Below the pieces are notes generated by a model. That model saw nothing but the letters and a program-made list of their open reading frames with translations, did no database searches and was not told the origin of the DNA. Made by a program: the position numbers and the translations under genes. Of a stretch of 64,000 nt of DNA, positions 39,794-52,002 are shown in pieces. The DNA is taken from the NCBI GenBank assembly GCA_034766995.1, contig CM068314.1, forward strand, positions 40,770,808-40,834,807, given 5' to 3'. Source of the DNA: Acanthacorydalis orientalis. Its lineage: Eukaryota > Arthropoda > Insecta > Megaloptera > Corydalidae. How positions within the stretch are numbered: the first letter of the stretch is position 1; each line of letters opens with the position of its first letter.

Positions 39794-40715
39794 GTGGGTC
39801 GTTTGATAAGTTTGGTAAATTTCTACGTTGAGGCGCCACCATTCAATTGATTGATAAATTTCTATGATGAGGCGCCACCATTCATTTGGTAACGTCACGG
39901 ATATCAAATGTTACTTTTCAAACTAGCACAGGAGGAATTCCATCTACAAGCGACGCGTTGTTCACGTTCTACAAATTTTTAAAGCGAGCATTGTAGCACT
40001 TGTCGCCAAAAAGGGAAGAAAATTAACAGGCCTTTTTGCGTCGATTCGTCGCCGTGGATGAAACATGGATCCACCACTACACATCTGAGTCGAAGCATCA
40101 GTCAAAACAGTGGACAACGACTGATGAAAGTGCACTGAAGAAGGACAAGACAGTTTTCTCGACTATGAAGCTGACAGCCACTGCTTTTTGGGATTCCCGA
40201 GGAACCATCTTGATCGACTATTTAACGAAGGGAAAAACGATAACAGAAGCCTACTATGCAACATTATTGGACCGTTTGAAAGAAGATCTGAAACAAAAAC
40301 GACCAAGATTGGCGCACAAAACAGTGCTCCTTCGCCAGGACAACGCGCCGTCCCACAAATCGTTGCAATGGTAAAATTACATGAATTAAGGTTCGAATTG
40401 ATTTCTCATCCATCCTATTCTCCGGGCTTGGCCCCGTGCGACTTCTTCCACTTCCCAAACTTAAAAATTTGGCTCGTTGGCGATAACATCCTCATTCGAC
40501 GAGAATTTCTCTCGTCGAATGAGAATGTCACCGCCGTCATCAATGCGTATTTTGCAGACTCACTGGACTAAGTGTGTAGCCCTCAATGGAGACTAATCAA
40601 CAATGCAGTAATATACAAAGACAAAAACCATATTTTTTTCAATTGTTTTAAGTTTCATGTATTAATTTGCATCGTAATAAGAAACCCGTCATTAACTCAA
40701 AAATTATAAAAGTTT
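39793..40715 (+). mobile_element. Mariner transposon of a different subfamily, internally deleted
   Basis: The left end CGTGGGTCGTTTGATAAGTT is a typical mariner terminus next to TA. The right end is only approximate. The transposase survives in two overlapping frames: 40039-40374 with FVAVDETWIHHYTSESKHQS (first catalytic Asp) and KTVLLRQDNAPSHKS (second Asp), then, after a one-base shift near 40355, a frame to 40571 with VKLHELRFELISHPSYSPGL and APCDFFHFPNLKIWL (third Asp). The N-terminal DNA-binding half is missing. At the 3' end the conserved segment between YFAD and the WTKC block is deleted, and a shifted frame continues with HWTKCVALNGD. The DD34D residues are all visible but the copy is broken. 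Confidence 0.85.
39817..39889. repeat. Subterminal direct repeat in the second mariner
   Basis: TGAGGCGCCACCATTCA occurs at about 39829-39845 and 39868-39884, each preceded by AAATTTCTA. The two copies of about 33 bases differ at a few positions and lie 39 bases apart, just inside the left terminus. Confidence 0.85.
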
Positions 40716-41271
40716 TCAATTGTAATCATAACAGTCGAATTTACTCTCGCAAAATACTAAATTATTACAAAAATATATTATAAAGCACATTAACATTTTT
40801 ACTAATTTCAAGAAATTGAATGTGGAAAAAGATAGATTATCTAATACAACAATTTAAGGCTGTAGGAACATTCTATTTTTATTTATATTAAAAATTTGCA
40901 CTTATTATTTCATATTTCAATTTAGTGGTAATATCTGTACTAATATGTTAAATAAATGACAATGAAAAAACAAAAATTACATTAGTAACTTACAACAAAA
41001 TGTTTTTTTATGCTGCTTCTCTTTTTTATACTATTTCCAATCGAAAAAAAATACTTTTCATGTTTTTAAATGCGTTTGTTTTTCTTTACATTTTATAATA
41101 TCTTCAACAATTCATATATTAAACCTCTAATTAAAAAATGTACTTCTTTAAATACAGAATTTTTCTACTTTAAAATTAATCATTAGAATTGTTAAAAAAG
41201 AACATTTTTATAAATTAAAAAATAATTTTCAATAGAAGTAATATAACACACTAACTCATTAATTAGGAACA

Positions 41272-41410
<139 letters not shown>

Positions 41411-42851
41411 CATATTCTTCAATTTTTCATAAATCACTACACTATTTTGTATTTAACTGTACTTAATTAACAATTTTCAAAAGTTCAACATTAGAAAAGA
41501 ATACTTAAACAAAAAATTTCATTCTAGAGACAGGAATTATATATTTATACATTTTACTAAATACATAAAATATCTTGGAACTTCATTCACGCGAAATTTA
41601 AATTTTGAAATAAATTAAGGAAAATTCTAATACGTTTAATTCTACAATTTATGAGAAAAACTTCTACCCCTCCTTATAAATGAATAGGAATGTTAACTTT
41701 AATCAATATAATCATCGAACTCCCTTTCTAGAAATACATTATCATTACTAAAATATTATTACTCCAGAACAAATTATTATTGACAATTAATTCCCGTTGG
41801 TGCCGTCACTGGCAGAGTACATCTACCTTATAAACTTTAAATAATTCGTTGTGCTTGATATGAAGCATCTAGTCTTCCCCTAGTATCACTTATCAACGTA
41901 CGATTACGATGCTGTGTGTGAAGTTACTGCTAGAAGCTACAGAAATTAATTTCATATTTGTGTAGCAAGGTGTATATAAGATACTACGACGAAAATTACT
42001 TATGTGTATATATTGGTTTTAAATTGTATTATATTATGTTGTAGTTAATTTGAAACTCGCAACTTTCACATAGCGATACATTTGATACTGTAAAATGGAG
42101 AGACTGTACACTTTAAAACGCAAATCTTTCTACCAGTCTTTGCTTTGATTGCCGAAGAGGGTGCGTATTTACGGAGGGTAGATCGGAATTCAATGATCTC
42201 AAAGAACGAATTTGGAATTATTATCCGAATAAAACCTACGTCAACGTTTTCAGAATAATTTCATTTAATGAATTATTCACATGAGCTTTTTACAAATGAA
42301 TACAAATGGTTTTTATGCCAAATTAATTCACACGTATGCGATGGACAATAAAACCACAAAACTCTTTTAATCATCAGAATACATTTTATTTAATTTAGTC
42401 GATAACACAAAATTTGAAACGACGATTAAATACAGGTTAACACTATAAATGTATAGTTTCAAATTATATTGAAAAACACATTTTGAAACAAAATAAGATC
42501 AATCTTTTACAATACAAATTAAACTAAAATATAAATATCATCATACTCTGTTTATTGAATAAACTCGATAAATATCATCTATATGAAAGTGGTTAACTCC
42601 GTTGAAAAATAGTGCATAAAAAAATTAACCAAATCCACTTTAAGCCACAATGAAACTTTGAAGCCAATAATTTAAAAAATAAATTCTTTTATTACAAAAT
42701 TTGGCATTTAATTTTAACAAACAGTGTTTTTTGCTGATTACATTCATTTGTTTAATTGCAATAGTGTTTAAATGAAAATAATATATATTTCCTAAATACA
42801 CTAAACAAACTTTAAAATAAATAAATTCTAATAAAACTAATTTACTTAGAA

Positions 42852-43303
42852 CCGTGTTTCTCAAACTGTAGGGTGCGACCCTTAAAAAGAGTGGTGGTAA
42901 AAATCCGCTTAGAGGGACGTAAAATATCTAGAGAGAAAGACAAAGTATTTTCAAAATTACAAATTCTAATGAGAAAAAAACATTATAATCAATTATAAGA
43001 TACAATGAATCATATTGGAACAAAGGAGGTTTTTTGTTACAGTATAATTTATTTTATGTTTTATATCCAAGAATACCTAAATTTGAACAATTCAATATAA
43101 TGGCTAGCATATACCTGCTTAGCGGTTACCTCGTATTTGTTTTGTATACATATTTGTCATCCAAAATACAAGTTCAAACATGATTTACAATAAATTCAGT
43201 ACTATATGTATTTTATATTAGCTATGTATACAAGAGAGCTATATACACAAAAACAATCTCCTATAATGAAGAGGGTCTAAGCAATATAATTTGAAAAACG
43301 ATG
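42852..43303. mobile_element. Possible non-autonomous hAT-like element
   Basis: The left end CCGTGTTTCTCAAACTGTAG followed by GGTGCGACCC resembles the common hAT terminus of the form CAGTGTTTCTCAAACTG. At 43288-43303 the inverted partner reads CATCGTTTTTCAAATT, matching about 11 of 16 positions. The 8-bp flanks do not match convincingly. No coding sequence was seen inside. Confidence 0.35.
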
Positions 43304-43777
43304 ACAGATGATTATTCCAACACGCAATAAATGTCTATTTATCGATCTAAAAAAATGATATCAAATAACTAAATAAAATCGAAATGAACATACATTTATA
43401 TTAAATTAGTATACATTTATTAATTGTTCATATGTATATTATAAAGGCTCATAATTATAAATGTAAAATATTTATAAAATGCAACTTTATATTACATTGT
43501 CAATTATTCAAATAATTGATTTTAGTAAATACTAAATGATTTTATTTATTCTTTTCGTACTTTTTTGTGCGTAATTTTAATACAAAAAATATATAGATAT
43601 AATTAGAACATTACACGAAATAAAACATAAAATTCTCAACAAACATGTCTTCATAGACATATAGAAATATAATAAAGATTTTACAACTATTTTTATACAA
43701 TTAATAAGAACTATAATTGACCATAAATATCGAGTAACAGTTATTACTTCTACCTCTTCTATCTATTAACACAAATC

Positions 43778-43780
<3 letters not shown>

Positions 43781-43849
<69 letters not shown>
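43781..43849. repeat. (TA)n microsatellite
   Basis: About 68 bases of TA. Confidence 0.95.
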
Positions 43850-43851
<2 letters not shown>

Positions 43852-44365
43852 TAGTTTTATTCTCTAATAAAAAATTATATTGTGGTTATCCACAATAAAA
43901 GTAGAACATTGATATACATGAAATTAATATTTTCAAACAATGGCGGTTATGTTTATTCAACTGTAAGTTGCATTTCTATTTTATATTTTTGATTGCTTAT
44001 AGACTAGTATTATACTATGATTTTTCGTAATAGAATCTATAAGTACTTCATAAACAAGGAAGGAATATACATTATTTACATACGTATACACACATGCACA
44101 GGTATAGTAATAAAATTCAAACTGTTTAATATTAATACAAAACTGATAAATAATTTCCCTGGATAAATATTTTTTAAACAATAACAAAATTTCGCTAACA
44201 CATTATTCAGACCTAATAATCTTTATTTAATTTTTTTCTGTCTTGATAATATAACGGTTAAGACTAATATGCTTTAAATTTACTGCATCAGTAAGTATCT
44301 AATATGCTTACATCTCTCCTTAAATGTTTTTCTCTACAAATTTATATTTTTAATGTTTAAGAAAT

Positions 44366-44420
44366 GTATATATATATATATATGTGTGTGTGTATGTATG
44401 TATATATATATATATATACA
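44366..44420. repeat. (TA)n(TG)n(TA)n microsatellite
   Basis: TA, TGTGTGTG, TATG and TA runs in succession. Confidence 0.9.
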
Positions 44421-45449
44421 TAGTATCTTCAAATCTTTTTTCTAAAATGAAAAGAACAAGGAAATATTAAAATGCAAAATTGCAGCTTATTTTAGAATTC
44501 ACTTCTATTGAAGATAGCTATTCTCTAAAAAAATTACTTAAATATATAAATAATGATATTTATGATTTTGTCTAAATAAATGCTTTTATAAAAACAATTC
44601 GGAGTGAGTGGAGTAAACAAATAATCCGTGCTACCAAATTTAAAATGTAACTTCAATATGAAAGTGTACAATATTCTTTGTACACATTCTATATATCACA
44701 TGCTTCTATTATAGAATATAAATCCCACACTAACTCACTCAAGTAAAGGTCCCGCTAATGACGAATAAGCTCTTTCCTTCACTGCAAAATTACAACCCCG
44801 TGTCATTTTCTTTACAAAATTCATACTTTTATAAGATTCGGCCATTATATTATTACTATACATTTTCTTCAAAAGGGTAAGTATACGGTGTAAGTGTATG
44901 GGTTCAAAAACAAATATTTTATATGTGAATACAATTTTGATGCGATCTATCGGAAGAATCACTGCAAATAAAACAGTCAACTAAAATAGTTCTGCACTTA
45001 ACAAACTAATATAATTAAGTACACTTTTAAATTTACGTACTTTAGAAAATACACATATAATGAATAAATATCTGACTGTGATTTACTTGTTCAAAATTTT
45101 GATGTTTTATAAAAAAATATGTACCCAAAAGCGATTAAAATGGACTGTATTATATATATATATATATATGAAAAATATTGTTTTTGTCCACTTGGTACAT
45201 ACTTGAACTTTTTGAAGTACTCTTTTAAGAAAGTTAGTCAATCCATTTTAGAATGCGTTTTAAGTAGAGGCACATTTAATTTTAGATTGTGCGTCACAAG
45301 ATTATTTTTGTGTACAAATTAGTGAATCTGTTGTTTATTTTTACCTATAAAACAAGTGAAATGAAAAATACATACACAAGCTATTTAGCCACTTAGAATA
45401 ATTTCATAATTCAATAGCAATATATAATAGGCATTTTCATAAATACACG

Positions 45450-45456
45450 TGTGTGC

Positions 45457-45541
<85 letters not shown>

Positions 45542-45545
45542 CATA
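45450..45545. repeat. (TG)n(TA)n microsatellite
   Basis: GTGTGTGCATGTG followed by about 60 bases of TA, ACA and another TA run. Confidence 0.95.
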
Positions 45546-46999
45546 CATAAAACATATGTGAATGTGTAAATTGCAAAGAAATCGATAGTTTTCTTCTCAA
45601 CGTCTATATAAATAACAAATGTATGTATCAATAAATCCTTAATAAAAAAAACATCTAAAAAACATGAAGGCTCGTGAACTTGACTAAAAATGTCCGCAAT
45701 AAATATTTAATTAAAATCTAATATAATAATCGATAATAACATATTATTATCTCAATCGTTAACCTATCATTATTTTGTTTTAATAATATTTAGTAAAAAG
45801 TATTTTTTACAAAATCATGGACGAACAGACTCTGGCTGCCGGGATTATTTTGAACTACAATTTACAACTAGTATTAATCTTTAAACAACATTTCTAAGAC
45901 ATTTTGGTATAACATTTGGTTAGTATTTTATATAAATTTGGATTTAATATCGATCTAATTAATTTGAATAATTACCGACTTTACATAAATATAGTTCAGG
46001 AAATATTAATGTTATAATATTAAAATACTCTTTATAAAAAGAATCCAACAAAAATAAATAATGTGCTTAAAAATATCGTTTCGACGCTAGTTTTTTCCCA
46101 GTTGTTCTAATTTTATTTGCATTGCCTTATGAAATATACTGATTGTCAGTACTGAAATTCAAACTTATTCTCAATTGCTTTGAAAAACAGAGCAAATATA
46201 AAATCAAATTTCTTATAAGACTGTAAAAAATAGCAGTAAACTTCCAATTGTTATTAGAAAAAGTTGTTCTAATAATGATTTACTCGGTAGGTAATCGTAT
46301 ACTAATTAAAGTTTTAAAGATTTCCTCAAAATAAAAGTTTGTTTTAAAAAAAATATGGTCAAAAATTCATGATCATCTGAAAAAAATACAAATGAGAAAT
46401 GTATTCTTGAATGATATTAACTATATTGAACATTTTGAGTGTCGATAAAAATGAAATGAATGCATGGAAATTCATTATTCATAATACAAAAATGAATTGT
46501 TATCAAATATTTACAAATCTTTGTCTTAAGAATTCGATATTAAAACTATTTTTATTAATTCAGTTTCTGATATTTTATGTTCAAATATTTAAATACGACT
46601 CTACAAATGATGCTCTTGGTCTACAGATCATTAATTTTAACATATTTTTGTTGTAAAATATCTACCTCTCTTGGTTTTGACTTCATGTTAGTGTTAAGTA
46701 TACATATATGTATGTTATTTTCAGTACGGAAGTCAAATACAAATCGTTTAATAATTTTTATACGATATGAAAAGGAAAAATATATCATGACCTTTAAACA
46801 AACTATTTATTGATTGAATTTAAATACATGTATACTGTTATGGGTATACAAGCCAGCAAACCAGTAAGACAGCAGTTAATAGTAAACATTTTTTATATAT
46901 TGACGTTCCCTCTGATTTAGTAAAACTGTTTCTAAATACAAAATATTTTACTTTTAGACACGTGCATAATTAAATAAATTTATACATAAAAATTTATGC

Positions 47000-47034
<35 letters not shown>

Positions 47035-47239
47035 AATATGAGTAGAATTCGTCTTTTCAATGTTAGTATTTAAAATATACGTTGTTTACTAGAAAATATC
47101 TGTTCAATTTGTTGATTTTCATAAAAAAATAATGAATATCATAGCACATGACTGCCGTTCTTTCGTAGTGTCAGATCATTGGACTCATCTTTTTCGTCCT
47201 GTAATATAATTTCAGGTGACAATGATTTATATTTCATAC

Positions 47240-48025
47240 CTTTTGCGCTTTGCACATAGATGTGATGGATTGTACGTCATGTGAGGCGTGGCGGGTATCG
47301 TGCAGACATACGCCACAGACCGGCAGCTTGCATATCATACAGTACATAGACACCGGTTCATCTTCATGTTCAGCGCATAACGTATTGGATAGAGAATGAT
47401 CCGTGCGGACACAACTTGAAGCCGCGACCAAAGAATGTTTAGCTAGTGGACCACGCGCAGGGTGACATGCGTCTCGGCATGCTTCACAGTACAAAACGTC
47501 GCATTGTTCGCATGCTACGGCAGCATCGTTCGCGGGCTCGATTTCACACATTTGACATTTTAGCGTAAGTCCGCGTGCGACGGCGTACTTATCAACAATA
47601 TTTTGCATAACTCTATATTTCGGTAAATTATTAGCACCGGCTTCGTCGAAGTACACGATTTTGTTACATATAGGGCACGCTAGCGACAAAGCACTTGTCG
47701 CCATCGGCGGGAACAGAGCTACCCCTTGTAAATTTGGTGTACCTACGTAGCTATTCGGCCGTGAGGTACACACAACACCACTGTCGGTTTCGCTTACTAT
47801 AGACAATTTATCAACTTCTTGATAATCGCCCGGTTCAACGCTCGATGAACTTCCCGATGCTATACTTTCAGCTTGTTCTGGTGCAGAACTAGTCGGTACA
47901 GACACTTGTGCGACCGGTGTCTGTAAATGCACAGCACAATTCAAACACAATGAGTGATAACATGGTAATAATACCGGGTTGTTATACAAATGTTTACATG
48001 CGGGACAGCGTAATTCGTCCTCCAT
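47240..48025 (-). CDS. Trim9: TRIM9 coding exon 1: RING and two B-boxes (E3 ubiquitin ligase)
   Basis: TRIM9 is a neuronal RING-type E3 ubiquitin ligase acting in netrin/DCC-dependent axon guidance and at synapses. I start it at 48025 (MEDELRCPAC), the usual position of the RING relative to the N-terminus in this family. An in-frame ATG at 48172 would add 49 residues that look untranslated. The exon encodes 262 residues: RING cysteines/histidine C7, C10, C22, H24, C27, C30; a Ser/Pro-rich insert at about 31-115 that splits the RING; C117 and C120; B-box 1 at about 157-197 (C157, C160, C172, C175, C180, C183, H187, H197); B-box 2 at about 217-249 (C217, H220, C229, C232, C237, C240, H246, H249). 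The split RING is characteristic of TRIM9/TRIM67. The exon ends MCKAQK before a GTATGA donor and continues 43 kb away. It is far richer in G and C than its surroundings. Confidence 0.93.
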
Positions 48026-48172
48026 ACTCAATGACGTTCGCGACTCTACTGCCACACCACTAGCTGTGCAGATATTGCATAGTACAAAACCCAACAAAGG
48101 TACCATACAAAATGTAGAGATAGAAATAGCGTCATAGACATAAACACAAACCAGATCTTGATTTTTACTCAT

Positions 48173-48176
<4 letters not shown>

Positions 48177-48230
<54 letters not shown>

Positions 48231-48240
48231 ATGTATATAT
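48177..48240. repeat. (TA)n microsatellite immediately upstream of TRIM9 exon 1
   Basis: About 40 bases of TA and then interrupted TA, starting five bases beyond the upstream in-frame ATG. Confidence 0.9.
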
Positions 48241-48592
48241 AGATATAAATAATTAAAATACATAAAAAATATATGTAATAGTTGTCAATTTCTCATCATT
48301 AATAATAAATAATTTGTTATTAATTCTAATCATAAATAATTTATATTTCGCAAATGATTTTTCTGTTAAATATTTATTTTTATAAAGAATTAAATTAAAA
48401 TATTATATTATATAAATATTTATTTTACGAATATATATTAAAAATGTTTTTTCATAATTTTAAATATGTATTAAAATCATCAATAATAGAACACACAATA
48501 TACATTTTACAATAGATATGTCATAAACAATCTTATAAATATTAATTTTCCTTGCATTCTTGTTTATACTTTTAAGCTCTTTTTTCTTGTGT

Positions 48593-48601
48593 TTATATAT
48601 A

Positions 48602-48661
<60 letters not shown>
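48593..48661. repeat. (TA)n microsatellite
   Basis: About 65 bases of TA with one TTTA interruption. Confidence 0.95.
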
Positions 48662-48664
<3 letters not shown>

Positions 48665-49001
48665 CTTTTCAGTTTGATTTTATACACTAAAAGAATCATT
48701 TTTTTATTCAGTAATTATCATTTTTTATTCTAATCTTATAGGTACAATAACTAGTCTGTCTTATAAGTAGTAAAAAATAAAACTGTATTTTTATGTATAT
48801 TTATATAAACGTATAAAATTAAGTTCAATATACTATCTTTATTAAATTTCCTAGCTTATTGATTAAAATTCCTTTACTAAAAACAAACCAATTTTAAATG
48901 GTAATTAATTTTAAATTATATCGTTTTAAGAAACCAATTTTAATCATTAACAGAAATAAAAAAATAATTTATTTTTTTGCATACTTTTTTATATTATTGT
49001 T

Positions 49002-49003
<2 letters not shown>

Positions 49004-49060
<57 letters not shown>
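49004..49060. repeat. (TA)n microsatellite
   Basis: About 56 bases of TA. Confidence 0.95.
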
Positions 49061-49062
<2 letters not shown>

Positions 49063-49770
49063 TACTGATCAAAAATATATAAGAAAAATATAATAGATAC
49101 AAAAACAAATATAATAACGAGAATAAAGAGAATAAAGAGTTTAAATGAGCAGGATCTATTACAAAAGAGAAAATACATACTGTTAACCATTATCTGTGAT
49201 CCATGAAATAAAAAAGGCTCAGTTTGAAACTAATGAGTAAATGGGATAAAGAAATCAAAGAATGTTGAAGAAAAATTGTGAAAAATAAACAGTATCGGAT
49301 TATTGAAATTGTGAAACAATGTAAAACAGACTTTTATTCAGTTGTTATCATCCGAGATTGAATATTGTGGTAATCTAGAAAAAAATAATATTACTGTTGT
49401 ATGTAAATAGTCCATTCTGCTGTTAATAAAATTAATGACTCAATTAGTCCAAAATGAATTGATATACTATATGGGTAGCGCATACGGTTAGGAGTATTTT
49501 TATGTTAAAATAGGTTTGCATTTCGTAGTTGAGCAGCAAGATTTCAGAACCCATTGTATGAAAAATAATATGTTATCTATTATTGTTTTACTATACATTA
49601 ACATACTTTTAAATATTTTTTTACTTGCGGTAGAACCTTTATAAATATTAAAATTAATCTAAAAATTTAAATTTGAATGAAATAAAAAAAATACGTATAA
49701 TTAAATTTACTAAATTATTCTTAACATTTTCTTTGTGTGATTTATTTATATGTATGTTTATTATTTTTTC

Positions 49771-49773
<3 letters not shown>

Positions 49774-49813
<40 letters not shown>

Positions 49814-49816
49814 TAA
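49774..49816. repeat. (TA)n microsatellite
   Basis: About 34 bases of TA, an ACA break and a short run. Confidence 0.9.
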
Positions 49817-50460
49817 TTTATTCGTAAATAAATTGGTATATGAAGAAGATAAGACAAATAATTCATATATCTAAAAGAGCTACATAAAAACAGTCGGGTG
49901 CTAATGATCTTAGCTGTTGAAGCTCCCTAAAACCTCAAATAACTATCTACATAATAACAGTGAATTGAATTCAAACATCATATGATTTCAAGGCTAAACA
50001 TGCCAAAAATCCAAATTATTATACTTTTTTATTTAATTAAATCAGTAAAAGTATTGCAATTATCTAAAAAAAAAAACATTTATCAAGGCTGAGGTTTCCA
50101 TGTTCTAAAAAGTAATAGTTTTAGAGATACTGGTAAAATATTTACAGCACCAGAGAATCTTTATCTATGACCAGAAATATGGACTTGATCTACGTATACT
50201 AATATAACAAATCGTAATTTGTTGTATTTTTATATAAAATGTATGCAAAGTATACAATTATTTATATACTTTATTTTGTTTTAAAATAATTTTCAACATA
50301 CTTATTTTATATATTCTTGTATTCAAAAATGTATTTTTATACGTATGTCTGAAGTAATGTATTAATTTTACTATATATGATAAGATTTATGAACGGCCTT
50401 CACAGTTCAAATTTAATCTCAGTCTACTTTTAGAAATTTTGGAAAATATTCATTTTAATA

Positions 50461-52002
50461 ATGGCAATTTATCAGCGTATCTTTTATAGCAAATATTTAA
50501 ATTTTTCCCCAAATATAAATATCCAAAAGATATTAATTTCATATCAACAAAGAACATTATGTACATACAACGAAGATAAAAGGTAAATATTTTTTTATTT
50601 GTAATAATTTTTGAGTGTCCTCTTTTAATTATACTTATATAAATACACATCCACATGTAGTTTACACATAATACATATATTTAATATATTTACGTACACA
50701 AAATTTACAGTCCTAAATCATATGATCTGGTTGTTGTTGGAGGTGGTATTGTTGGAACAGCATCTGCAAGGGAAGTAATAAATCGTCATCCAACACTTAA
50801 AATAGCAATAGTAGAAAAAGAACCAAAGTTAGCAGTGCATCAGAGTGGACATAATAGTGGAGTTGTGCATGCAGGAATTTATTATAAACCAGGTTCATTA
50901 AAAGCTAAATTATGTGTAGAAGGTTTACGTTTAGCTTATAAATATTTCGATGAAAAAAGCGTACCATATAAAAGATGTGGAAAGTTAATAGTTGCTACAG
51001 ATTCAAGTGAAGTAAAAAAATTAGATGATCTTTATGATCGAGGATTAGCCAATAATGTTCCTGATATGAAAATGATTGAGAAAGATGAAATATGTACTAT
51101 TGAACCTCATTGCAAAGGTCTTAGAGCAATCCATTCTCCACATACAGGAATTGTTGATTGGGGATTAGTTACTCAGTATTTTGGAAAAGATTTTAAGAAT
51201 GCAGGCGGTGATATATATTTTAATTTTAACGTTAATGGATTTGAAGAAAATTCCAGTAATTCAGAGTATCCTGTTGTGGTATCAAGTGTTAATAAGAAAG
51301 TAGTGACAAAATATGTTTTAACATGTGGTGGTTTACAATCAGATATCTTAGCTGAGCTTTCAGGTTGTTCTCAATCCCCACGTATCATACCTTTTCGTGG
51401 GGAATATTTATTACTCAATCCTGAAAAAGCAAAATTAATCAAGGGCAACATATATCCTGTACCAGATCCAAGTTTGCCATTTTTAGGGGTTCATTTTACA
51501 CCACGAATGGATGGCAGTGTTTGGCTTGGGCCAAATGCAGTATTAGCATTTAAAAGAGAAGGTTACAGGTATTTTTTTCTGGAAAATAATGATGATTATT
51601 ATTTATTCATTTATCTTTTTTAGATGGTCAGATATAAACATTTCAGAACTATGGGATGCAGTTAAATATCCAGGTTTTCGTAAATTGGCTATGAAACATT
51701 TAACTTATGGCGGAATGGAAGTCATCAAATCATTTGTGAAAAGTATTCAAGTTAAAGAGTTGCAAAAGTTTGTTTCTGAAGTCACACTTGCAGATGTAAT
51801 ACAAGGACCAGCAGGTGTACGTGCTCAAGCCTTAGATATTTCAGGAAATCTTGTTGATGATTTTGTTTTTGATATGGGTAAAGGCCCAATAGGGAAAAGA
51901 GTTTTGCATTGTCGTAATGCTCCATCACCAGGTGCAACAAGTTCCTTAGCAATTGCAAAAATGATTGTAGATAAAATAGAAAAAGAATTTCAAATGTTAT
52001 AG
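50461..52002 (+). CDS. L2HGDH: L-2-hydroxyglutarate dehydrogenase, mitochondrial
   Basis: A FAD-dependent enzyme of the DAO family that oxidises L-2-hydroxyglutarate to 2-oxoglutarate in mitochondria, a metabolite-repair reaction. Three exons give 452 residues (human about 463): 50461-50582, 50711-51568 and 51624-52002, with GT-AG introns of 128 and only 55 bases that keep the frame. Exon 1 (MAIYQRIFYSKYLNF onward, basic and hydroxylated, no early acidic residues) fits a mitochondrial presequence. The Rossmann motif DLVVVGGGIVG lies at residues 46-56, followed by IVEKEP and the family block HNSGVVHAGIYY. The C-terminus contains GPAGVRAQALDISGNLVDDF and the FAD-site block HCRNAPSPGATSSLAIAKMI. 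A reading that runs through intron 2 ends at 51623 and would be truncated. AATAAA occurs at 52306. Confidence 0.95.

Larger units (their letters stand above)
48026..50460. other. Intergenic region between divergent TRIM9 and L2HGDH
   Basis: Holds the upstream part of TRIM9 (an in-frame open stretch to 48172 and probably the 5' leader) and (TA)n tracts near 48177, 48593, 49004 and 49774. A short GC-richer segment at 49870-49945 (GGTGCTAATGATCTTAGCTG) resembles fragments of short interspersed repeats but was not identified. No other gene seen. Confidence 0.55.

Noticed and set aside
40264..40458. 64-codon minus-strand open frame
   Set aside because: Antisense shadow of the second mariner transposase.
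44735..44980. 81-codon minus-strand open frame with plausible residues (GCNFAVKERAYSSLAGPLLE)
   Set aside because: No recognised family, no flanking splice sites that I can justify, and the position is deep in the TRIM9 intron. Likely chance, but worth a homology check.
49870..49945. GGTGCTAATGATCTTAGCTG segment resembling a SINE or RNA gene tail
   Set aside because: Too short to classify, and no A/B-box promoter or second copy found in the window.
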